A stretch of 64,000 nucleotides of DNA from Undibacterium umbellatum. GTDB taxonomy: Bacteria; Pseudomonadota; Gammaproteobacteria; Burkholderiales; Burkholderiaceae_D. Numbering within the stretch: the stretch's first letter is position 1; each line of letters opens with the position of its first letter. Position numbers and translations under genes: made by a program. This document shows, one piece after another, positions 17,078 to 27,873 of this stretch. Below the pieces are notes generated by a model, which saw only the letters and a program-made list of their open reading frames with translations, was not told where the DNA came from and did no database searches. Where the stretch lies: the NCBI RefSeq assembly GCF_014284125.1, contig NZ_JACOFX010000006.1, forward strand, positions 124,001 through 188,000. Reading direction: 5' to 3'.

Positions 17078-17386
17078 ATGGGAAACAAGCAAGAAAACGG
17101 TACGATACTGGAACGTCAGGCGCAGAAGTTAAAACCGCCTTCCATGTATCAGGTAATTTTACTCAACGACGACTACACTCCTATGGAGTTTGTGGTGGCG
17201 ATCGTTCAGGAATATTTTAATAAGGATCGTGAGACTGCAATGCAGATCATGCTCAAGGTGCACCGGGATGGCAAAGGGATATGTGGCGTCTATTCCAAGG
17301 ATATTGCGCTGACCAAAGTGGAACTCGTTTTGACGCACGCTCGTAAGGCAGGACACCCCCTGCAATGTGTGATGGAGGAAGTATGA
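17078..17386 (+). CDS. clpS: ATP-dependent Clp protease adaptor ClpS
   Basis: ClpS (102 residues) binds the N-domain of ClpA and delivers N-end-rule substrates. Family features are [18 protein letters not shown] (the N-degron-binding NDD-x-T-P-M region), then [16 protein letters not shown] and the C-terminal VHARK-like [11 protein letters not shown]. The N-terminal 20 residues form the flexible tail. Its last codons overlap the clpA start (ATGA), so the adaptor and the unfoldase are translationally coupled, as in most proteobacteria. Confidence 0.97.
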   Translation: MGNKQENGTILERQAQKLKPPSMYQVILLNDDYTPMEFVVAIVQEYFNKDRETAMQIMLKVHRDGKGICGVYSKDIALTKVELVLTHARKAGHPLQCVMEEV

Positions 17387-19683
17387 TTGCGCAAGAACTG
17401 GAAGTTAGTCTGCATATGGCCTTTGTGGAGGCCAGGCAGGCTCGTTATGAATTCATCACGGTAGAGCACCTTTTGCTCGCCTTGCTGGATAACCCTTCTG
17501 CTGCGGAGGTCCTCAGGGCCTGCGCGGTCAATATTGAGGATTTGCGCAAAACCCTGGGTAATTTTATTACTGACAATACCCCCACCGTGCCTGGCACCAA
17601 TGAGGTTGATACCCAGCCTACCCTTGGCTTCCAGCGGGTGATACAGCGCGCCATCATGCACGTTCAATCGGCATCGAATGGCAAAAAAGAAGTCACTGGC
17701 GCAAATGTGCTGGTCGCTATCTTCGGTGAAAAGGATTCGCATGCTGTGTATTATTTACATCAGCAGGGTGTAACACGCCTCGACGTGGTGAACTTCATTT
17801 CGCACGGTGTGCGTAAAGACAGCCACAACGAGCCGCAAAAATCACCTGAAGGCACGGAAGAAAATCAGGCAGAAGCACAAGCCAAGGAAAATCCGCTTGA
17901 CCAGTTCACCCAAAATCTGAACAAGGCCGCTGCGGAAGGCAAGATAGATCCGCTGATCGGTCGCGACAATGAAGTTGAACGCGTGATTCAGATTCTGTGC
18001 CGTCGCCGCAAAAACAATCCCTTGCTGGTGGGTGAGGCTGGCGTTGGTAAAACAGCTATAGCTGAGGGACTGGCATGGCGTATCACACAAAGTGATGTCC
18101 CAGATATTTTGAATAATGCCGTGGTCTATTCTCTGGACATGGGTGCTTTGCTGGCAGGTACCAAATACCGTGGCGACTTTGAGTTGCGTCTCAAGGGGGT
18201 GCTCAAGCAGTTGAAAGACACACCTAACGGCATCTTGTTCATTGATGAAATTCATACCATCATCGGTGCTGGTTCAGCATCAGGTGGCACGCTGGATGCG
18301 TCCAATCTCTTGAAGCCAGCCTTGTCCAGTGGACAACTGAAGTGCATAGGTGCGACCACTTACACAGAATACCGTGGCGTCTTTGAAAAAGACCATGCAC
18401 TGGCACGTCGCTTCCAGAAGATCGATGTCAACGAACCAACGGTTGAGCAAACTGTGCAAATTTTGCGCGGCTTGAAATCCAAGTTTGAAGAACATCACAA
18501 CGTCAAGTATTCAGCATCTGCGCTGACGACAGCGGCAGAACTGTCTGCACGTTTCATCAATGACCGCCATTTGCCTGACAAGGCAATCGATGTGATTGAC
18601 GAGGCGGGTGCTGCTCAGCGTATTTTGCCGAAGTCCAAGCAAAAGAAAACCATAGGCAAGGCTGATATCGAAGACATCATCTCGAAAATCGCCCGTATTC
18701 CGCCGCAGACTGTTAATCAGGATGACCGGAGCAAGCTGCAAACCATAGAGCGCGACTTGAAGAATGTGGTTTTTGGTCAGGAGCCTGCAATTGAAGCATT
18801 GGCATCATCTATCAAGATGGCCCGTGCTGGCCTAGGCAAGACTGACAAGCCTATCGGCTCCTTCCTGTTCTCTGGTCCTACTGGTGTTGGTAAAACCGAG
18901 GTCGCCAAGCAATTGGCCTTCACCCTGGGTATAGAGCTGATACGCTTCGACATGTCGGAATACATGGAGCGTCATGCTGTCAGCCGTCTGATCGGCGCGC
19001 CTCCTGGTTATGTCGGCTTTGATCAGGGTGGTTTGATGACTGAAGCCATCACCAAAAAACCGCATGCAGTGTTGTTGCTGGATGAGATAGAAAAAGCCCA
19101 TCCTGATGTTTTTAACATCTTGTTGCAGGTGATGGATCATGGCACGTTAACAGATAACAACGGTCGCAAGGCAGATTTCCGCAATGTGATTATTATCATG
19201 ACGACCAATGCGGGTGCTGAAAGTTTGCAAAAACGTTCTATCGGTTTCAACGACAGCAAAGAAGCTGGCGATGAAATGGCCGATATCAAACGGATGTTTA
19301 CGCCTGAATTCCGTAACCGTCTGGATGCCATTATCAGCTTCCGCGCACTCGACGAAGAGATCATCTTGCGCGTGGTTGACAAGTTCCTCATGCAGCTTGA
19401 AGAGCAATTGCACGAGAAAAAAGTCGAAGCAACTTTCACTGATAATTTACGCAAGTTCCTTGGTAAAAAAGGATTTGATCCATTGATGGGCGCCCGTCCT
19501 ATGGCGCGCTTGATACAGGATATGATACGTAAAGCCTTGGCGGATGAGCTCTTATTCGGTAAGCTGGTAACAGGCGGACGTGTCATCGTTGACCTTGATG
19601 ATAAAGACCAGGTCAAACTGGAATTTTCTGAAGGCGATGCCAGCCCACCAGAGGCATCACAAGAGGTGGTCGAAGTAGATTAA
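17383..19683 (+). CDS. clpA: ATP-dependent Clp protease ATP-binding subunit ClpA
   Basis: ClpA (766 residues) is the AAA+ unfoldase that feeds ClpP. The start at 17383 is preceded by GGAGGAAGT; the frame is open 6 codons earlier inside clpS. The N-domain (about 1-145) is followed by two AAA+ modules with Walker A motifs GEAGVGKT at 217 and GPTGVGKT at 498, and LFIDEIHT and [10 protein letters not shown] as Walker B. A ClpP-docking IGF-type loop is visible at RSIGFND. A charged linker with many Glu and Gln residues lies near 150-175. It is coupled to clpS by a 4-bp overlap. Confidence 0.98.
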   Translation: MIAQELEVSLHMAFVEARQARYEFITVEHLLLALLDNPSAAEVLRACAVNIEDLRKTLGNFITDNTPTVPGTNEVDTQPTLGFQRVIQRAIMHVQSASNGKKEVTGANVLVAIFGEKDSHAVYYLHQQGVTRLDVVNFISHGVRKDSHNEPQKSPEGTEENQAEAQAKENPLDQFTQNLNKAAAEGKIDPLIGRDNEVERVIQILCRRRKNNPLLVGEAGVGKTAIAEGLAWRITQSDVPDILNNAVVYSLDMGALLAGTKYRGDFELRLKGVLKQLKDTPNGILFIDEIHTIIGAGSASGGTLDASNLLKPALSSGQLKCIGATTYTEYRGVFEKDHALARRFQKIDVNEPTVEQTVQILRGLKSKFEEHHNVKYSASALTTAAELSARFINDRHLPDKAIDVIDEAGAAQRILPKSKQKKTIGKADIEDIISKIARIPPQTVNQDDRSKLQTIERDLKNVVFGQEPAIEALASSIKMARAGLGKTDKPIGSFLFSGPTGVGKTEVAKQLAFTLGIELIRFDMSEYMERHAVSRLIGAPPGYVGFDQGGLMTEAITKKPHAVLLLDEIEKAHPDVFNILLQVMDHGTLTDNNGRKADFRNVIIIMTTNAGAESLQKRSIGFNDSKEAGDEMADIKRMFTPEFRNRLDAIISFRALDEEIILRVVDKFLMQLEEQLHEKKVEATFTDNLRKFLGKKGFDPLMGARPMARLIQDMIRKALADELLFGKLVTGGRVIVDLDDKDQVKLEFSEGDASPPEASQEVVEVD

Positions 19684-19696
19684 TCCACCCTTGTCT

Positions 19697-19720
19697 GCCC
19701 CGGCTCAGGCCGGGGTTTTT
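19697..19720 (+). terminator. rho-independent terminator of clpSA
   Basis: CCCCGGC-TCAG-GCCGGGG is followed by TTTTT, 14 bp after the clpA stop. Confidence 0.9.
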
Positions 19721-19759
19721 CGTTAATGGACGTATGTTTTTTGCGTGATGGAGACAAGT

Positions 19760-20038
19760 ATGGCAGGCCTTACACTTCCCACATATGTACTTGAATATAC
19801 AACCAAGACCATAGACGCAGTTCTGTCCCAGGCCGCCCTGGAAGGAAATGAAGTTGAGGTTGATGTCTACGAACGTAGCGATGTCAGCAAAAAGCATGTT
19901 GCCTCAGGCAAGCGTATGAAAGGGGATGGCGATATGTTTCGCGTCTCTGTGACTACGGGTGCCGGTTCGCATAGCGATGACTGGAGCTACACTATCTTGC
20001 GTGAATCAGCAGGACGCAGCCGCAAAATGAAGAAATAG
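19760..20038 (+). CDS. hypothetical protein, 92 residues
   Basis: The start at 19760 has GGAGA 5 nt upstream; two earlier in-frame starts overlap that site. The protein (MAGLTLPTYVLEYTTKTIDAVL...) has no signal peptide or membrane helix. The middle is acidic (GNEVEVDVYERSD) and the end basic (GRSRKMKK). I do not recognise a family. It has its own ribosome binding site and lies between two terminators, so it is probably expressed on its own. Confidence 0.65.
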   Translation: MAGLTLPTYVLEYTTKTIDAVLSQAALEGNEVEVDVYERSDVSKKHVASGKRMKGDGDMFRVSVTTGAGSHSDDWSYTILRESAGRSRKMKK

Positions 20039-20068
20039 CAAAAAGCCCGGATCCTGTCCGGGCTTTTG
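20039..20068. terminator. bidirectional rho-independent terminator
   Basis: AAAAGCCCGGA-TCCTG-TCCGGGCTTTT lies between the convergent 19760-20038 gene and the OsmC gene, with A/T tracts on both sides. Confidence 0.9.
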
Positions 20069-20072
20069 TCTG

Positions 20073-20477
20073 TTAGCCTGCGCTGGTTTCTATGATGGGC
20101 GAGCTGGTGATGGTTTTGTGCACCGGGCATTTTGCTGCGATGGCAATGAGTCTGGCTCGTTGCTCTTCAGTCAAGTCTGCTCCATGCAGGACAACTTGTT
20201 TCTTGAATATGTCTTGGGTGCCCTCTTTGTGATGCGTCAATTTGACTTCAACCTTGTCTAGCGGCCATTCATGCTGCTTGGCATACCAGCGCACTGTCAT
20301 GGCTGTGCATTCCCCTAGTGCTGCTGTTAATAAATCAAAAGGGGCGGGGCCAAGATTGCCGCCACCGGCATCTATTGGCTCGTCACCTTTGATCGTATGG
20401 CCGGAGACATTGATGTCAACGGCATAAGTGTTTTCGCCAGTTTCGACGACATGAGCGGAGATGGTTTGATCTGACAT
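20073..20477 (-). CDS. OsmC family protein
   Basis: A 134-residue OsmC/Ohr-fold protein. The two redox cysteines of the family are visible in LGECTAMTVRWYA and AAKCPVHKTI. Such proteins reduce organic or inorganic hydroperoxides in the cytoplasm. The segment GGGNLGPAPFDLLTAALGEC matches the OsmC group that includes YhfA-like and redox-protein members, so it may not be a true Ohr. AGGA, 7 nt upstream of ATG, sets the start. It follows the pirin gene by 9 bp, which suggests an oxidative-stress operon. A transcription terminator follows. Confidence 0.88.
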   Translation of the reverse strand: MSDQTISAHVVETGENTYAVDINVSGHTIKGDEPIDAGGGNLGPAPFDLLTAALGECTAMTVRWYAKQHEWPLDKVEVKLTHHKEGTQDIFKKQVVLHGADLTEEQRARLIAIAAKCPVHKTITSSPIIETSAG

Positions 20478-20486
20478 TGTGTTTTC

Positions 20487-21353
20487 CTATTCGGGTAATG
20501 GAATGAATTCATCGTCGCCGTTGACCTTGGCAAAGCGTCCAGTCTTCCAGTCAACTTTTGCCTGCTCTATGCGGGCTTCTGAAGTGGATACAAAATTCCA
20601 AAAAATATAGCGTTGCTCTGGTAGGTTTGCACCGCCCAGCAACACCAGATGGGCGTCACTGGTTGCAGTAATCATTACATCAGCGCCCTCTGCAAAGACT
20701 GGCATGGTGCGTTCCTGCACAACTTCTTCGTCTACGCGTACTTCGCCTGAAATAAGGTATAAAGCGCGCTCTGCATATTCGGCAGGTACTTGCAATTGCG
20801 TACCGGCTGGCATTTTTGCCTCGACATAAAAAAGTGGGCTAAAGATTTTGACTGGCGCCGTATGTCCATAGGCCGTGCCTGCGATTAGCTTGAGTGCTAC
20901 CTCGCCAATTTCAAATACGGGCAGGCTTTTTGCTGGGTGATGGTGAAATTCCGGCTCTACTTCTTCAAACTCTTTGGGCAGGGCTACCCAGCTTTGCAAA
21001 CCATGCACAGTGCGAGTCTGGGAGCGTTGCGCATCGCTATTGCGCTCTGAATGAGTGATGCCACGACCCGCAGTCATCCAGTTGACATCACCCGCAAGTA
21101 TTTCCTGTTCGGTGCCCAAGCTATCTCGATGGAGCATGCCACCTTCAAACAGATAGGTAACGGTAGCCAGGCCTATGTGCGGGTGTGGCCTGACATCCAT
21201 GCCTTGTCCGGCTGTGAAATGCGCTGGTCCCATATGGTCCAGGAATATAAAGGGGCCGACCAGATGGCGTTTGGCAAACGGCAAAATTCGGCCTACGGTA
21301 AAACCGCCCAGATCCTTCATGCGGGAGGGTATGGTCAGGCTGATAAGGCTCAT
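20487..21353 (-). CDS. pirin family protein
   Basis: With the start at MSLISLTIPSRMKDLGG the protein has 288 residues. The N-terminal cupin has the pirin signature GPFIFLDHMGPAHF, then the metal-binding MDVRPHPHIGLATVTYLFEG with paired histidines and WMTAGRGITHSER. The C-terminal half is the second cupin-like domain. Bacterial pirins are metal-binding proteins, some with quercetinase activity and some regulating metabolic enzymes; the role here is not fixed. It is co-transcribed with the OsmC gene. An upstream extension of 55 codons is open but has no family similarity. Confidence 0.9.
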   Translation of the reverse strand: MSLISLTIPSRMKDLGGFTVGRILPFAKRHLVGPFIFLDHMGPAHFTAGQGMDVRPHPHIGLATVTYLFEGGMLHRDSLGTEQEILAGDVNWMTAGRGITHSERNSDAQRSQTRTVHGLQSWVALPKEFEEVEPEFHHHPAKSLPVFEIGEVALKLIAGTAYGHTAPVKIFSPLFYVEAKMPAGTQLQVPAEYAERALYLISGEVRVDEEVVQERTMPVFAEGADVMITATSDAHLVLLGGANLPEQRYIFWNFVSTSEARIEQAKVDWKTGRFAKVNGDDEFIPLPE

Positions 21354-21641
21354 GATGGTCTTTCTATGAAGATTTTTGCAGAGTTTGCATGACTTCTGAA
21401 AGGGTTCAGAATGTCTCACATTTTTGCTTCTGCGTGATTGTTCGGCATCGCTATTTTGGTGATGCAGTCTGGTCAATATTTTAATCCAGATTAATGATTC
21501 AGGTTTTGCTCTGCCCATATGAGTCTTGTTGCCAGGAATGACAAGGATTTTGATTTACAATGCCGCCAAGAGATTGTTAGTACAAAATCTGAATCTGAAT
21601 CTGAATCTGAATTTTTGAATTTTTGAATTAAGGACATTACG
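21354..21641. other. 288-bp divergent region between pirin and FMN reductase genes
   Basis: It holds both promoters and the tandem-repeat tract at 21588-21627. I cannot assign individual promoter boxes with confidence. Confidence 0.4.
21588..21627 (+). repeat. tandem hexamer (TCTGAA)x4 and octamer (TTTTTGAA)x2
   Basis: Four perfect TCTGAA units (21588-21611) are followed at once by two perfect TTTTTGAA units (21612-21627). The tract ends 2-3 nt before the AAGGA ribosome binding site of the downstream gene (ATG at 21642). It therefore lies in the leader or promoter, where unit-number change could alter expression. Confidence 0.85.
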
Positions 21642-22166
21642 ATGAAATTACTCGCTTTCGCTGCAAGTACCAGCAAAAAATCCATCAACAAGCAACTCGT
21701 GACTTATGCTGCGAGCCTGCTTACAGACGCTACTGTAGACGTGCTGGATTTGAATGATTATGAACTGCCATTGTTCAGTGTGGATAAAGAAGCCGAATTG
21801 GGAAAACCTGCGCTGGCTCAGGCTTTTCTGGACAAAATTGCGGCCAGCGATGCGATACTGATTTCCTTTGCTGAACACAATGGCTCCTACAGTGCTGCCT
21901 ATAAAAACTTGTTTGACTGGTGCTCACGCGCCAATGCCAAGGTTTTCCAGGGAAAACCCATGGTCATGCTATCGACTTCTCCTGGTGCACGTGGTGGTGC
22001 CAGTGTGCTGGCCGCTGCTACGGGATCTGCGCCCTTCTTTGGCGGGGAAGTGAAGGCCAGTTTGTCAGTGCCGACCTTTTATGAAAATTTTGATGTGGAA
22101 AAGCAGGAATTGAAGAACGAGGAATTGAAAGCTAAATTGCTAGCAGCGTTGGCCAGCCTTGCCTGA
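21642..22166 (+). CDS. NADPH-dependent FMN reductase family protein
   Basis: This 174-residue flavodoxin-like protein begins MKLLAFAASTSKKSINKQL, the FMN phosphate-binding loop of this family. It continues with VDVLDLNDYELPLFSVD and FAEHNGSYSAAYKNLFDW, typical of NAD(P)H:FMN/quinone/azo reductases. Its role is probably reduction of quinones or other acceptors in the cytoplasm. AAGGA, 7 nt upstream, defines the start. A hexamer/octamer tandem repeat sits just before that site. The next gene, a small membrane protein, starts 13 bp downstream. Confidence 0.88.
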   Translation: MKLLAFAASTSKKSINKQLVTYAASLLTDATVDVLDLNDYELPLFSVDKEAELGKPALAQAFLDKIAASDAILISFAEHNGSYSAAYKNLFDWCSRANAKVFQGKPMVMLSTSPGARGGASVLAAATGSAPFFGGEVKASLSVPTFYENFDVEKQELKNEELKAKLLAALASLA

Positions 22167-22179
22167 TTGATTCCTGTGC

Positions 22180-22602
22180 ATGTTTGAGCAGGTTTACCGC
22201 CATACTAGGAAAATAATTGCCGCCATCTATGCAGTGATGGCGGCATTGCTAATATGGGCGGGCACGCTGCCGGACGGGTATATGATTCATGTGCGAAAAA
22301 TCATTGAGGTGCAACCATATCCTGTCTGGCCAGTGCTGCTTGAATTACTAATCCTGGCTGTGCTCTATATGATGTTTGCATGGGCTCTAAGCTCGAATTT
22401 ATGGGAGCGGGTCTGGAAATTGTTGGTTTGCCTGACAATAGACATCATCGTTAGCTTACTCATTGTCATAACGATGATGCATGCTCCGACATACCATGCA
22501 TTTTTTCTGTTTTCCGTTTTCTTGCTGACACTATTCGTGTTGCTGGCACTGTTATTACTTAGCGTGCTGGGGTTGAATAATAAATTGGCCAGCAAGAGAT
22601 AA
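22180..22602 (+). CDS. small membrane protein, unknown family
   Basis: The protein has 140 residues with about four predicted membrane helices: AAIYAVMAALLIWAG (near 15-30), WPVLLELLILAVLYMMFAW (about 50-69), LVCLTIDIIVSLLIVITMM (about 82-100) and FFLFSVFLLTLFVLLALLL (about 108-127). I recognise no family. The start at 22180 lies 13 bp after the reductase stop, so it probably shares its transcript. It is convergent with dut, and its stop is 2 bp from the dut stop. Confidence 0.7.
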   Translation: MFEQVYRHTRKIIAAIYAVMAALLIWAGTLPDGYMIHVRKIIEVQPYPVWPVLLELLILAVLYMMFAWALSSNLWERVWKLLVCLTIDIIVSLLIVITMMHAPTYHAFFLFSVFLLTLFVLLALLLLSVLGLNNKLASKR

Positions 22603-22604
22603 AT

Positions 22605-23054
22605 TTAATGTTTGCCTGTGCTCCCAAACCCACCTTCGCCACGCTCACTCTGTCCAAACTCGTCGACGATATTAAAGCCAACTTGCAGCACAGGCACGAT
22701 GATTAGTTGTGCCAGTCTTTCCATGGGCTGGAGAGTGAATTCTGCCTGGCCGCGGTTCCAGGTTGATATCATCAGTTGGCCCTGGTAGTCAGAGTCAATC
22801 AGGCCAACCAGGTTACCGAGGACGATGCCGTTTTTATGGCCCATGCCACTACGTGGCAAGATCATGGCAGCATAGCCAGGGTCAGCGATGTGGATCGCCA
22901 GGCCGGTAGGGATCAGGACTGTCTGGCCGGGTTGCAGGGTAATGGAGGCGTCTATGCAGGCGCGCAGGTCGAGGCCAGCGCTGCCGGGCGTGCCATACGA
23001 TGGCAGGAAGTCCTTCATACGGCTGTCGAGGATTTTTAGGTCTATGTTTTTCAT
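22605..23054 (-). CDS. dut: deoxyuridine 5'-triphosphate nucleotidohydrolase
   Basis: dUTPase (149 residues from [10 protein letters not shown]) hydrolyses dUTP to dUMP and keeps uracil out of DNA. The five trimeric dUTPase motifs are seen: [45 protein letters not shown] and the C-terminal [11 protein letters not shown]. The in-frame ATG 39 bp upstream adds a hydrophobic stretch without family similarity. It follows coaBC on the same strand, the common arrangement. Confidence 0.97.
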   Translation of the reverse strand: MKNIDLKILDSRMKDFLPSYGTPGSAGLDLRACIDASITLQPGQTVLIPTGLAIHIADPGYAAMILPRSGMGHKNGIVLGNLVGLIDSDYQGQLMISTWNRGQAEFTLQPMERLAQLIIVPVLQVGFNIVDEFGQSERGEGGFGSTGKH

Positions 23055-23079
23055 CGTATTGTGCAAAAAAATGAACAAA

Positions 23080-23113
23080 TAAATAATGCTCAAAGAGACC
23101 AGGCTCTTTGAGC
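23080..23113 (-). terminator. candidate terminator between coaBC and dut
   Basis: The perfect 10-bp stem GCTCAAAGAG/CTCTTTGAGC has a 6-nt loop (23088-23113), followed on the minus strand by ATTATTTATTT, a weak T tract. It may only attenuate. Confidence 0.5.
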
Positions 23114-23125
23114 TGAATGGAAGAT

Positions 23126-24337
23126 TTACATCAGGCTGGTGCGCAGCGCGATTTCTGCCACCAGTTGCAGAGCCAGGGTTTGCTTGTCGGCGCGTGGCAG
23201 AATAGTGTGACCATGTACGTCAAACAGCACCAGCTCATTATCATCCTTGCCAAAGGTGTTATGACCGATATTGCCAACCAGCAACGGGACATTTTTCTTT
23301 TGGCGCTTGGCAGAACCATATTGCAAAAGATTTTCTGACTCGGCAGCAAAGCCTACGCAGTAAGGTGGATTCGGCATGGCTGTTACGGTCGCCAGAATGT
23401 CAGGGTTTTGTGCAAATTGCAATTGCGGCATATCATTGTCGCCGGTTTTCTTCAGCTTCTGTTCGCTTGCATTGGCGACGCGCCAGTCAGCGACGGCTGC
23501 CACGGCAACAAATACTTCCTGTTTTTGCTGTTTCAATTGCGCCATTACGGCATCATGCATTTGCTGGGCAGTCTGCACGTGGATACGACGTACGCCATAA
23601 GGTGCTTCGAGTGCGGTCGGACCAGACACCAGGGTGACAATGGCACCTGCTTCCCAGGCGGCCTGGGCAATTGCGTAGCCCATCTTGCCGGACGACAGAT
23701 TGGTGATCCCGCGTACCGGGTCTATCGGTTCAAAGGTGGGGCCAGCGGTGATCAATACGTGCTTGCCTGCCAGTGTTTTTGCATGGAATGCTGCTATGAT
23801 TTCTGCCAGCAATTGATCCGGTTCCAACATGCGGCCCAAGCCGGTTTCGCCACAAGCCTGGTCACCCGCAGCAGGCCCCATGAGTTGTATGCCGTCGGCC
23901 AGAATTTGTTGCACATTGCGCTGGGTGGCTGGGTTTTGCCACATTTCCACATTCATGGCTGGTGCTATCAGCAAAGGCAGGTTGGCAGGGCGGGCGATGC
24001 ACAAAGTGGACAGCAAATCATTGCAGGCACCATGCGCCAGCTTGAAGATAAAGTCTGTGCTGCAGGGCGCAATCACGATGGCATCTGCATCCCGTGTCAG
24101 GTCTATGTGCGGCATATTATTATGTATGCGCGCATCCCATTGGTCGGTGTAGACAGTATTGCCAGACAGGGCCTGCATGGTTACAGGCGTAATAAAGTGG
24201 GTGGCAGATTCTGTCATCACCACCTGCACATTGGCACCAGCCTTGCCCAATGCCCGTGTCAGTTCTGCAATCTTGTAGCAGGCCACGCCACCGGTCAGGC
24301 CCAGAACGATCTTTTTACCAGCCAGTCGCAGACTCAT
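23126..24337 (-). CDS. coaBC: bifunctional phosphopantothenoylcysteine decarboxylase / phosphopantothenate-cysteine ligase
   Basis: CoaBC (403 residues) makes 4'-phosphopantetheine from phosphopantothenate and cysteine for coenzyme A. The N-terminal CoaC flavoprotein domain has [30 protein letters not shown] and the [16 protein letters not shown] motif. The CoaB ligase domain begins near residue 190 ([21 protein letters not shown], then LSSGKMGYA). The ATG at 24337 lies 12 bp after the lspA stop. The run ribF-ileS-lspA-coaBC-dut is a conserved housekeeping order in betaproteobacteria. Confidence 0.97.
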   Translation of the reverse strand: MSLRLAGKKIVLGLTGGVACYKIAELTRALGKAGANVQVVMTESATHFITPVTMQALSGNTVYTDQWDARIHNNMPHIDLTRDADAIVIAPCSTDFIFKLAHGACNDLLSTLCIARPANLPLLIAPAMNVEMWQNPATQRNVQQILADGIQLMGPAAGDQACGETGLGRMLEPDQLLAEIIAAFHAKTLAGKHVLITAGPTFEPIDPVRGITNLSSGKMGYAIAQAAWEAGAIVTLVSGPTALEAPYGVRRIHVQTAQQMHDAVMAQLKQQKQEVFVAVAAVADWRVANASEQKLKKTGDNDMPQLQFAQNPDILATVTAMPNPPYCVGFAAESENLLQYGSAKRQKKNVPLLVGNIGHNTFGKDDNELVLFDVHGHTILPRADKQTLALQLVAEIALRTSLM

Positions 24338-24349
24338 GGTGCTGTTCCT

Positions 24350-24877
24350 TTATTTTTTGACTCGACGCAATTCATCCAGGATGAATAATGCCGCACCCAG
24401 ACAAATGGCGCTGTCAGCGATGTTGAAGGCCGGGAAGTGATAAATTTCCTTGTAATGAAAATCAAGAAAATCGATGACATGACCATACATCACCCGGTCG
24501 ATAACATTGCCGAGAGCACCGCCCATGATCAGAGACAAGGCAGTACAAAACAGCTTTTGACCTGCGTGGCGTACTAACAGATAAGTGATATAAGCCGCTG
24601 CAATCAGACCGATGGCTGTGAAGAAATATCGCTGCCAACCTGATTCTGCTGCCAGGAAACTGAAAGCAGCACCCTTGTTGTACACCAGGGTCAGGTTGAA
24701 AAAAGAAGTGATACTAAGCGTTTCGGCATAGGAAAAAGCCTTGCTGACGGTAATTTTGCTCACCTGGTCCAGCAAAATAACGATGGCGGCAAAGCCCAGC
24801 CAAAGTACCAGAGCTGAGCTGGAAGCAGAAGAACCAGAAGAGCTGCCAGAGGCATTGCTACGTTTTTTGGTTGCCAT
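24350..24877 (-). CDS. lspA: lipoprotein signal peptidase
   Basis: LspA (175 residues) is the inner-membrane aspartyl protease that cleaves prolipoproteins after lipidation. Four membrane helices are evident. The catalytic aspartates are Asp127 in [10 protein letters not shown] and Asp155 in FNIADSAI. I chose the start [11 protein letters not shown]; an upstream open stretch overlaps the end of ileS and has no similarity. A serine-rich N-terminal extension (about residues 8-22) precedes the first helix and is longer than in E. coli. It follows ileS, as in most proteobacteria. Confidence 0.96.
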   Translation of the reverse strand: MATKKRSNASGSSSGSSASSSALVLWLGFAAIVILLDQVSKITVSKAFSYAETLSITSFFNLTLVYNKGAAFSFLAAESGWQRYFFTAIGLIAAAYITYLLVRHAGQKLFCTALSLIMGGALGNVIDRVMYGHVIDFLDFHYKEIYHFPAFNIADSAICLGAALFILDELRRVKK

Positions 24878-24942
24878 GGATGGTGAAGTGTTATTGAGAT
24901 GCAATGAGTGAGGCTCAGGGTAGAGCCTCACCAGATTTAAAA

Positions 24943-27807
24943 TCAGGCAAAGCGGCGTGCTTCGCCAGCACCGAACAGATTGCTGACACAACGGCCACAC
25001 AGTCCAGGGTGCTCTGGATTGCTACCTACATCCGCACGATAATGCCAGCAACGCTCGCATTTTTCATATTTGGATGGAGTAACGACCACGGTTTCTTCCG
25101 CTTCACTATTTACCTGTTCCACACCTGCTGCTGAGGTGATCAGGGTGAATTTCAAGTCCTCGGCAAAGCTGTTCAGGACATCAAATTTGCTGCCGCTGGC
25201 CTTGATCGTCACTTCTGCCTGCAAGGATGAACCTATGCCACCGGCAACGCGTACTTCTTCGAGTTGCTTGGTAACATCTGTACGCACTGCACGCAGCGCT
25301 GCGTACTTGGCCAGCAAGGCTTCTGCATCAGCAATCTCAGGCAAGCTGTAATAAGTTTGCGTGAAGATGGTTTCGTCGCTGTCTTTGTACGCATCAGCAG
25401 CGGCAAAGAATTGCCAGGCTTCTTCTGCAGTGAAAGACAACATTGGTGCCATCAGGCGCAACAAGGATTGCGTGATATGCCAGATTGCAGTTTGCGCAGA
25501 ACGGCGCGCATGCGAAGTCGTGCCGCTGGTGTACAGGCGGTCTTTCAGGATGTCGAGGTAGAAACCACCCAGATCTTCTGAACAGAATGACTGCAATTTG
25601 CTGACCACAGGATGGAATTCAAACCCATCAAAATGTGCCAGGATATCTTTTTGCAATGCCGCCATGTTGGCGATGGCATAGCGGTCTATTTCCAGCAATT
25701 CATTGATCGCAACAGCATCTTTTGCCGCATCAAAATCAGAAGTGTTGGCCAGCAAGAAGCGCAAGGTGTTGCGGATACGGCGATAGGCTTCCGTCACACG
25801 TTTCAGGATTTCGTCAGAGATGGACAGTTCACCTGAATAATCAGACGACGCTACCCACAGACGCAGGATGTCAGCGCCAAGTGTGTCGAATACCTTTTGA
25901 GGAGCTACTACATTGCCCTTGGATTTAGACATTTTTTCACCGTTGCCATCGACCACAAAACCATGCGTGAGCAAGGCTTTATATGGCGCACAACCATTGA
26001 GCATGCTGGATGTGAGCAGTGATGAGTGGAACCAGCCACGATGTTGGTCCGAGCCCTCCAGATAGAGGTCGGCAGGAAAGGCGGATTGCTCTTTGTGCGA
26101 ATAACGTAGGACAGTTTGATGCGTCGTTCCAGAATCAAACCATACGTCCAGCGTATCGCGGTTTTTGACATACATGGCAGCTTCATCACCAAGTAAATCA
26201 GCAACTTCGATTTTTTGCCAGGCTTCTATGCCTTCTTTTTCTATGCGCAGGGCGATTTGTTCCAGCAATTCTGGTGTGCGCGGATGCAATTGACCAGTCT
26301 CCTTATGCAGGAAGAAAGCCATAGGCACGCCCCATTGACGCTGACGCGACAAAGTCCAGTCAGGACGGTTAGCGATCATGCCATGCAAACGCGCCTTGCC
26401 CCATGCCGGGAAGAAGGCAGTGTCATCGATGGCTTTCAATGCTGTCTGGCGCAAGTTGTCACCACCCGCTTTCGGGGTATTGTCCATGCTGGCAAACCAT
26501 TGTGACGTGGCGCGATAGATGATAGGCGTCTTATGACGCCAGCAATGCATATAACTATGCTCAAACATCTTGAACGAGAACAGGGTACCCGCTTCGCGCA
26601 GCTTGTCGCAGATAGGCTTGGATGCTTCCCAGATTGTCATGCCGGCAAAAAATGGCAGGCTGGATGCAAATTTACCGTCACCCATCACTGGGGCGATGAT
26701 CTCATCATCCTTCATGCCATGCGCTTTGCATGACTGGAAATCTTCGATACCGTAGGCTGGCGCAGAGTGGACCACGCCAGTACCGGTTTCTGTACTGACA
26801 TATTCACCCAGATAAACTGGAGAAAAGCGGTCATAGCCCGCATCCAGTGTTGACAGGGGATGTTTGAATTTGATTTCAGATAAATCAGCACCCAGGCAAG
26901 TAGCGATGACTTCACCGGTCAAACCATAATTGGTCAGGCTGGCGTCAACCAGGTCCTTTGCCAGGATTAGCAGGATGCCTTCACCTTCGCGCTGGGTCTT
27001 GACCAGTGCGTAAGTGATTTCCGGGTGCATGTTCAGCGCCTGGTTGGACGGGATGGTCCATGGCGTTGTGGTCCAGATGACGCAATAGCCTGTATCAAAC
27101 GGCAGCTTGTCCAGCTTGAATGCAGCGGCCAGTTTGTCATGTTCAGCAAACGGGAAACCGACATCGATGGAGGGATCGCGTTTGTTTTCGTATTCGACTT
27201 CAGCTTCCGCCAGGGCCGAGCCGCAGTCAAAACACCAGTTCACCGGCTTCAGGCCGCGATAGACATAACCTTTTTCCAGTAGTTTGCCGAGCGCGCGCAA
27301 TTCTTCGGCCTCATTGCCAAAGGCCATGGTCTTGTAGGGATTATCCCATTCACCCAGAACACCCAAACGGATGAAGTCAGCCTTTTGTTTTTCTATCTGT
27401 TCATTCGCATACACGCGTGCCTTGGCATGCACTTCGGCCACTGGCAGGTTTTTGCCAAACAGTTTTTCAACCTGGATTTCGATAGGCATGCCGTGGCAAT
27501 CCCAGCCTGGTACATACGGTGCGTCAAAACCAGCCATGGTGCGGGCCTTGATGATCATGTCTTTCAGTACTTTGTTAACAGCGTGACCGATATGGATATC
27601 ACCATTCGCATACGGTGGGCCGTCATGCAGGATGAATTTCGGGCGACCGGCGGATGCCTTGCGCACGCGCTCATAGATTTTCTTGTCTTGCCATTCCTTG
27701 ATCCACTTGGGTTCACGCTTGGCCAGATCGCCGCGCATAGGGAAGGTGGTTTCGGTCATGTTGACCGGGTATTTACTGGCAGTTTTTGCCGCTTTGTTTT
27801 CAGACAT
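24943..27807 (-). CDS. ileS: isoleucyl-tRNA synthetase
   Basis: IleS (954 residues) is a class I synthetase charging tRNA-Ile, with an editing domain against valine. Signatures are [11 protein letters not shown] (HIGH), the CP1 editing region with [26 protein letters not shown] (KMSKS) and the C-terminal zinc-binding [12 protein letters not shown]...CGRCVSN. Its length and zinc finger match the bacterial type. ribF is 66 bp upstream and lspA 65 bp downstream on the same strand. Confidence 0.98.
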   Translation of the reverse strand: MSENKAAKTASKYPVNMTETTFPMRGDLAKREPKWIKEWQDKKIYERVRKASAGRPKFILHDGPPYANGDIHIGHAVNKVLKDMIIKARTMAGFDAPYVPGWDCHGMPIEIQVEKLFGKNLPVAEVHAKARVYANEQIEKQKADFIRLGVLGEWDNPYKTMAFGNEAEELRALGKLLEKGYVYRGLKPVNWCFDCGSALAEAEVEYENKRDPSIDVGFPFAEHDKLAAAFKLDKLPFDTGYCVIWTTTPWTIPSNQALNMHPEITYALVKTQREGEGILLILAKDLVDASLTNYGLTGEVIATCLGADLSEIKFKHPLSTLDAGYDRFSPVYLGEYVSTETGTGVVHSAPAYGIEDFQSCKAHGMKDDEIIAPVMGDGKFASSLPFFAGMTIWEASKPICDKLREAGTLFSFKMFEHSYMHCWRHKTPIIYRATSQWFASMDNTPKAGGDNLRQTALKAIDDTAFFPAWGKARLHGMIANRPDWTLSRQRQWGVPMAFFLHKETGQLHPRTPELLEQIALRIEKEGIEAWQKIEVADLLGDEAAMYVKNRDTLDVWFDSGTTHQTVLRYSHKEQSAFPADLYLEGSDQHRGWFHSSLLTSSMLNGCAPYKALLTHGFVVDGNGEKMSKSKGNVVAPQKVFDTLGADILRLWVASSDYSGELSISDEILKRVTEAYRRIRNTLRFLLANTSDFDAAKDAVAINELLEIDRYAIANMAALQKDILAHFDGFEFHPVVSKLQSFCSEDLGGFYLDILKDRLYTSGTTSHARRSAQTAIWHITQSLLRLMAPMLSFTAEEAWQFFAAADAYKDSDETIFTQTYYSLPEIADAEALLAKYAALRAVRTDVTKQLEEVRVAGGIGSSLQAEVTIKASGSKFDVLNSFAEDLKFTLITSAAGVEQVNSEAEETVVVTPSKYEKCERCWHYRADVGSNPEHPGLCGRCVSNLFGAGEARRFA

Positions 27808-27873
27808 AATGGGTTTTCTATTTTTAAAATCGGGATGAAGTCACAAGCAATCACAACAAACAAAGTGTGAGCT

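Noticed and set aside
23408..24388. 326-codon open frame antisense to coaBC
   Set aside because: It overlaps a complete, conserved gene and the product has no recognisable domains.
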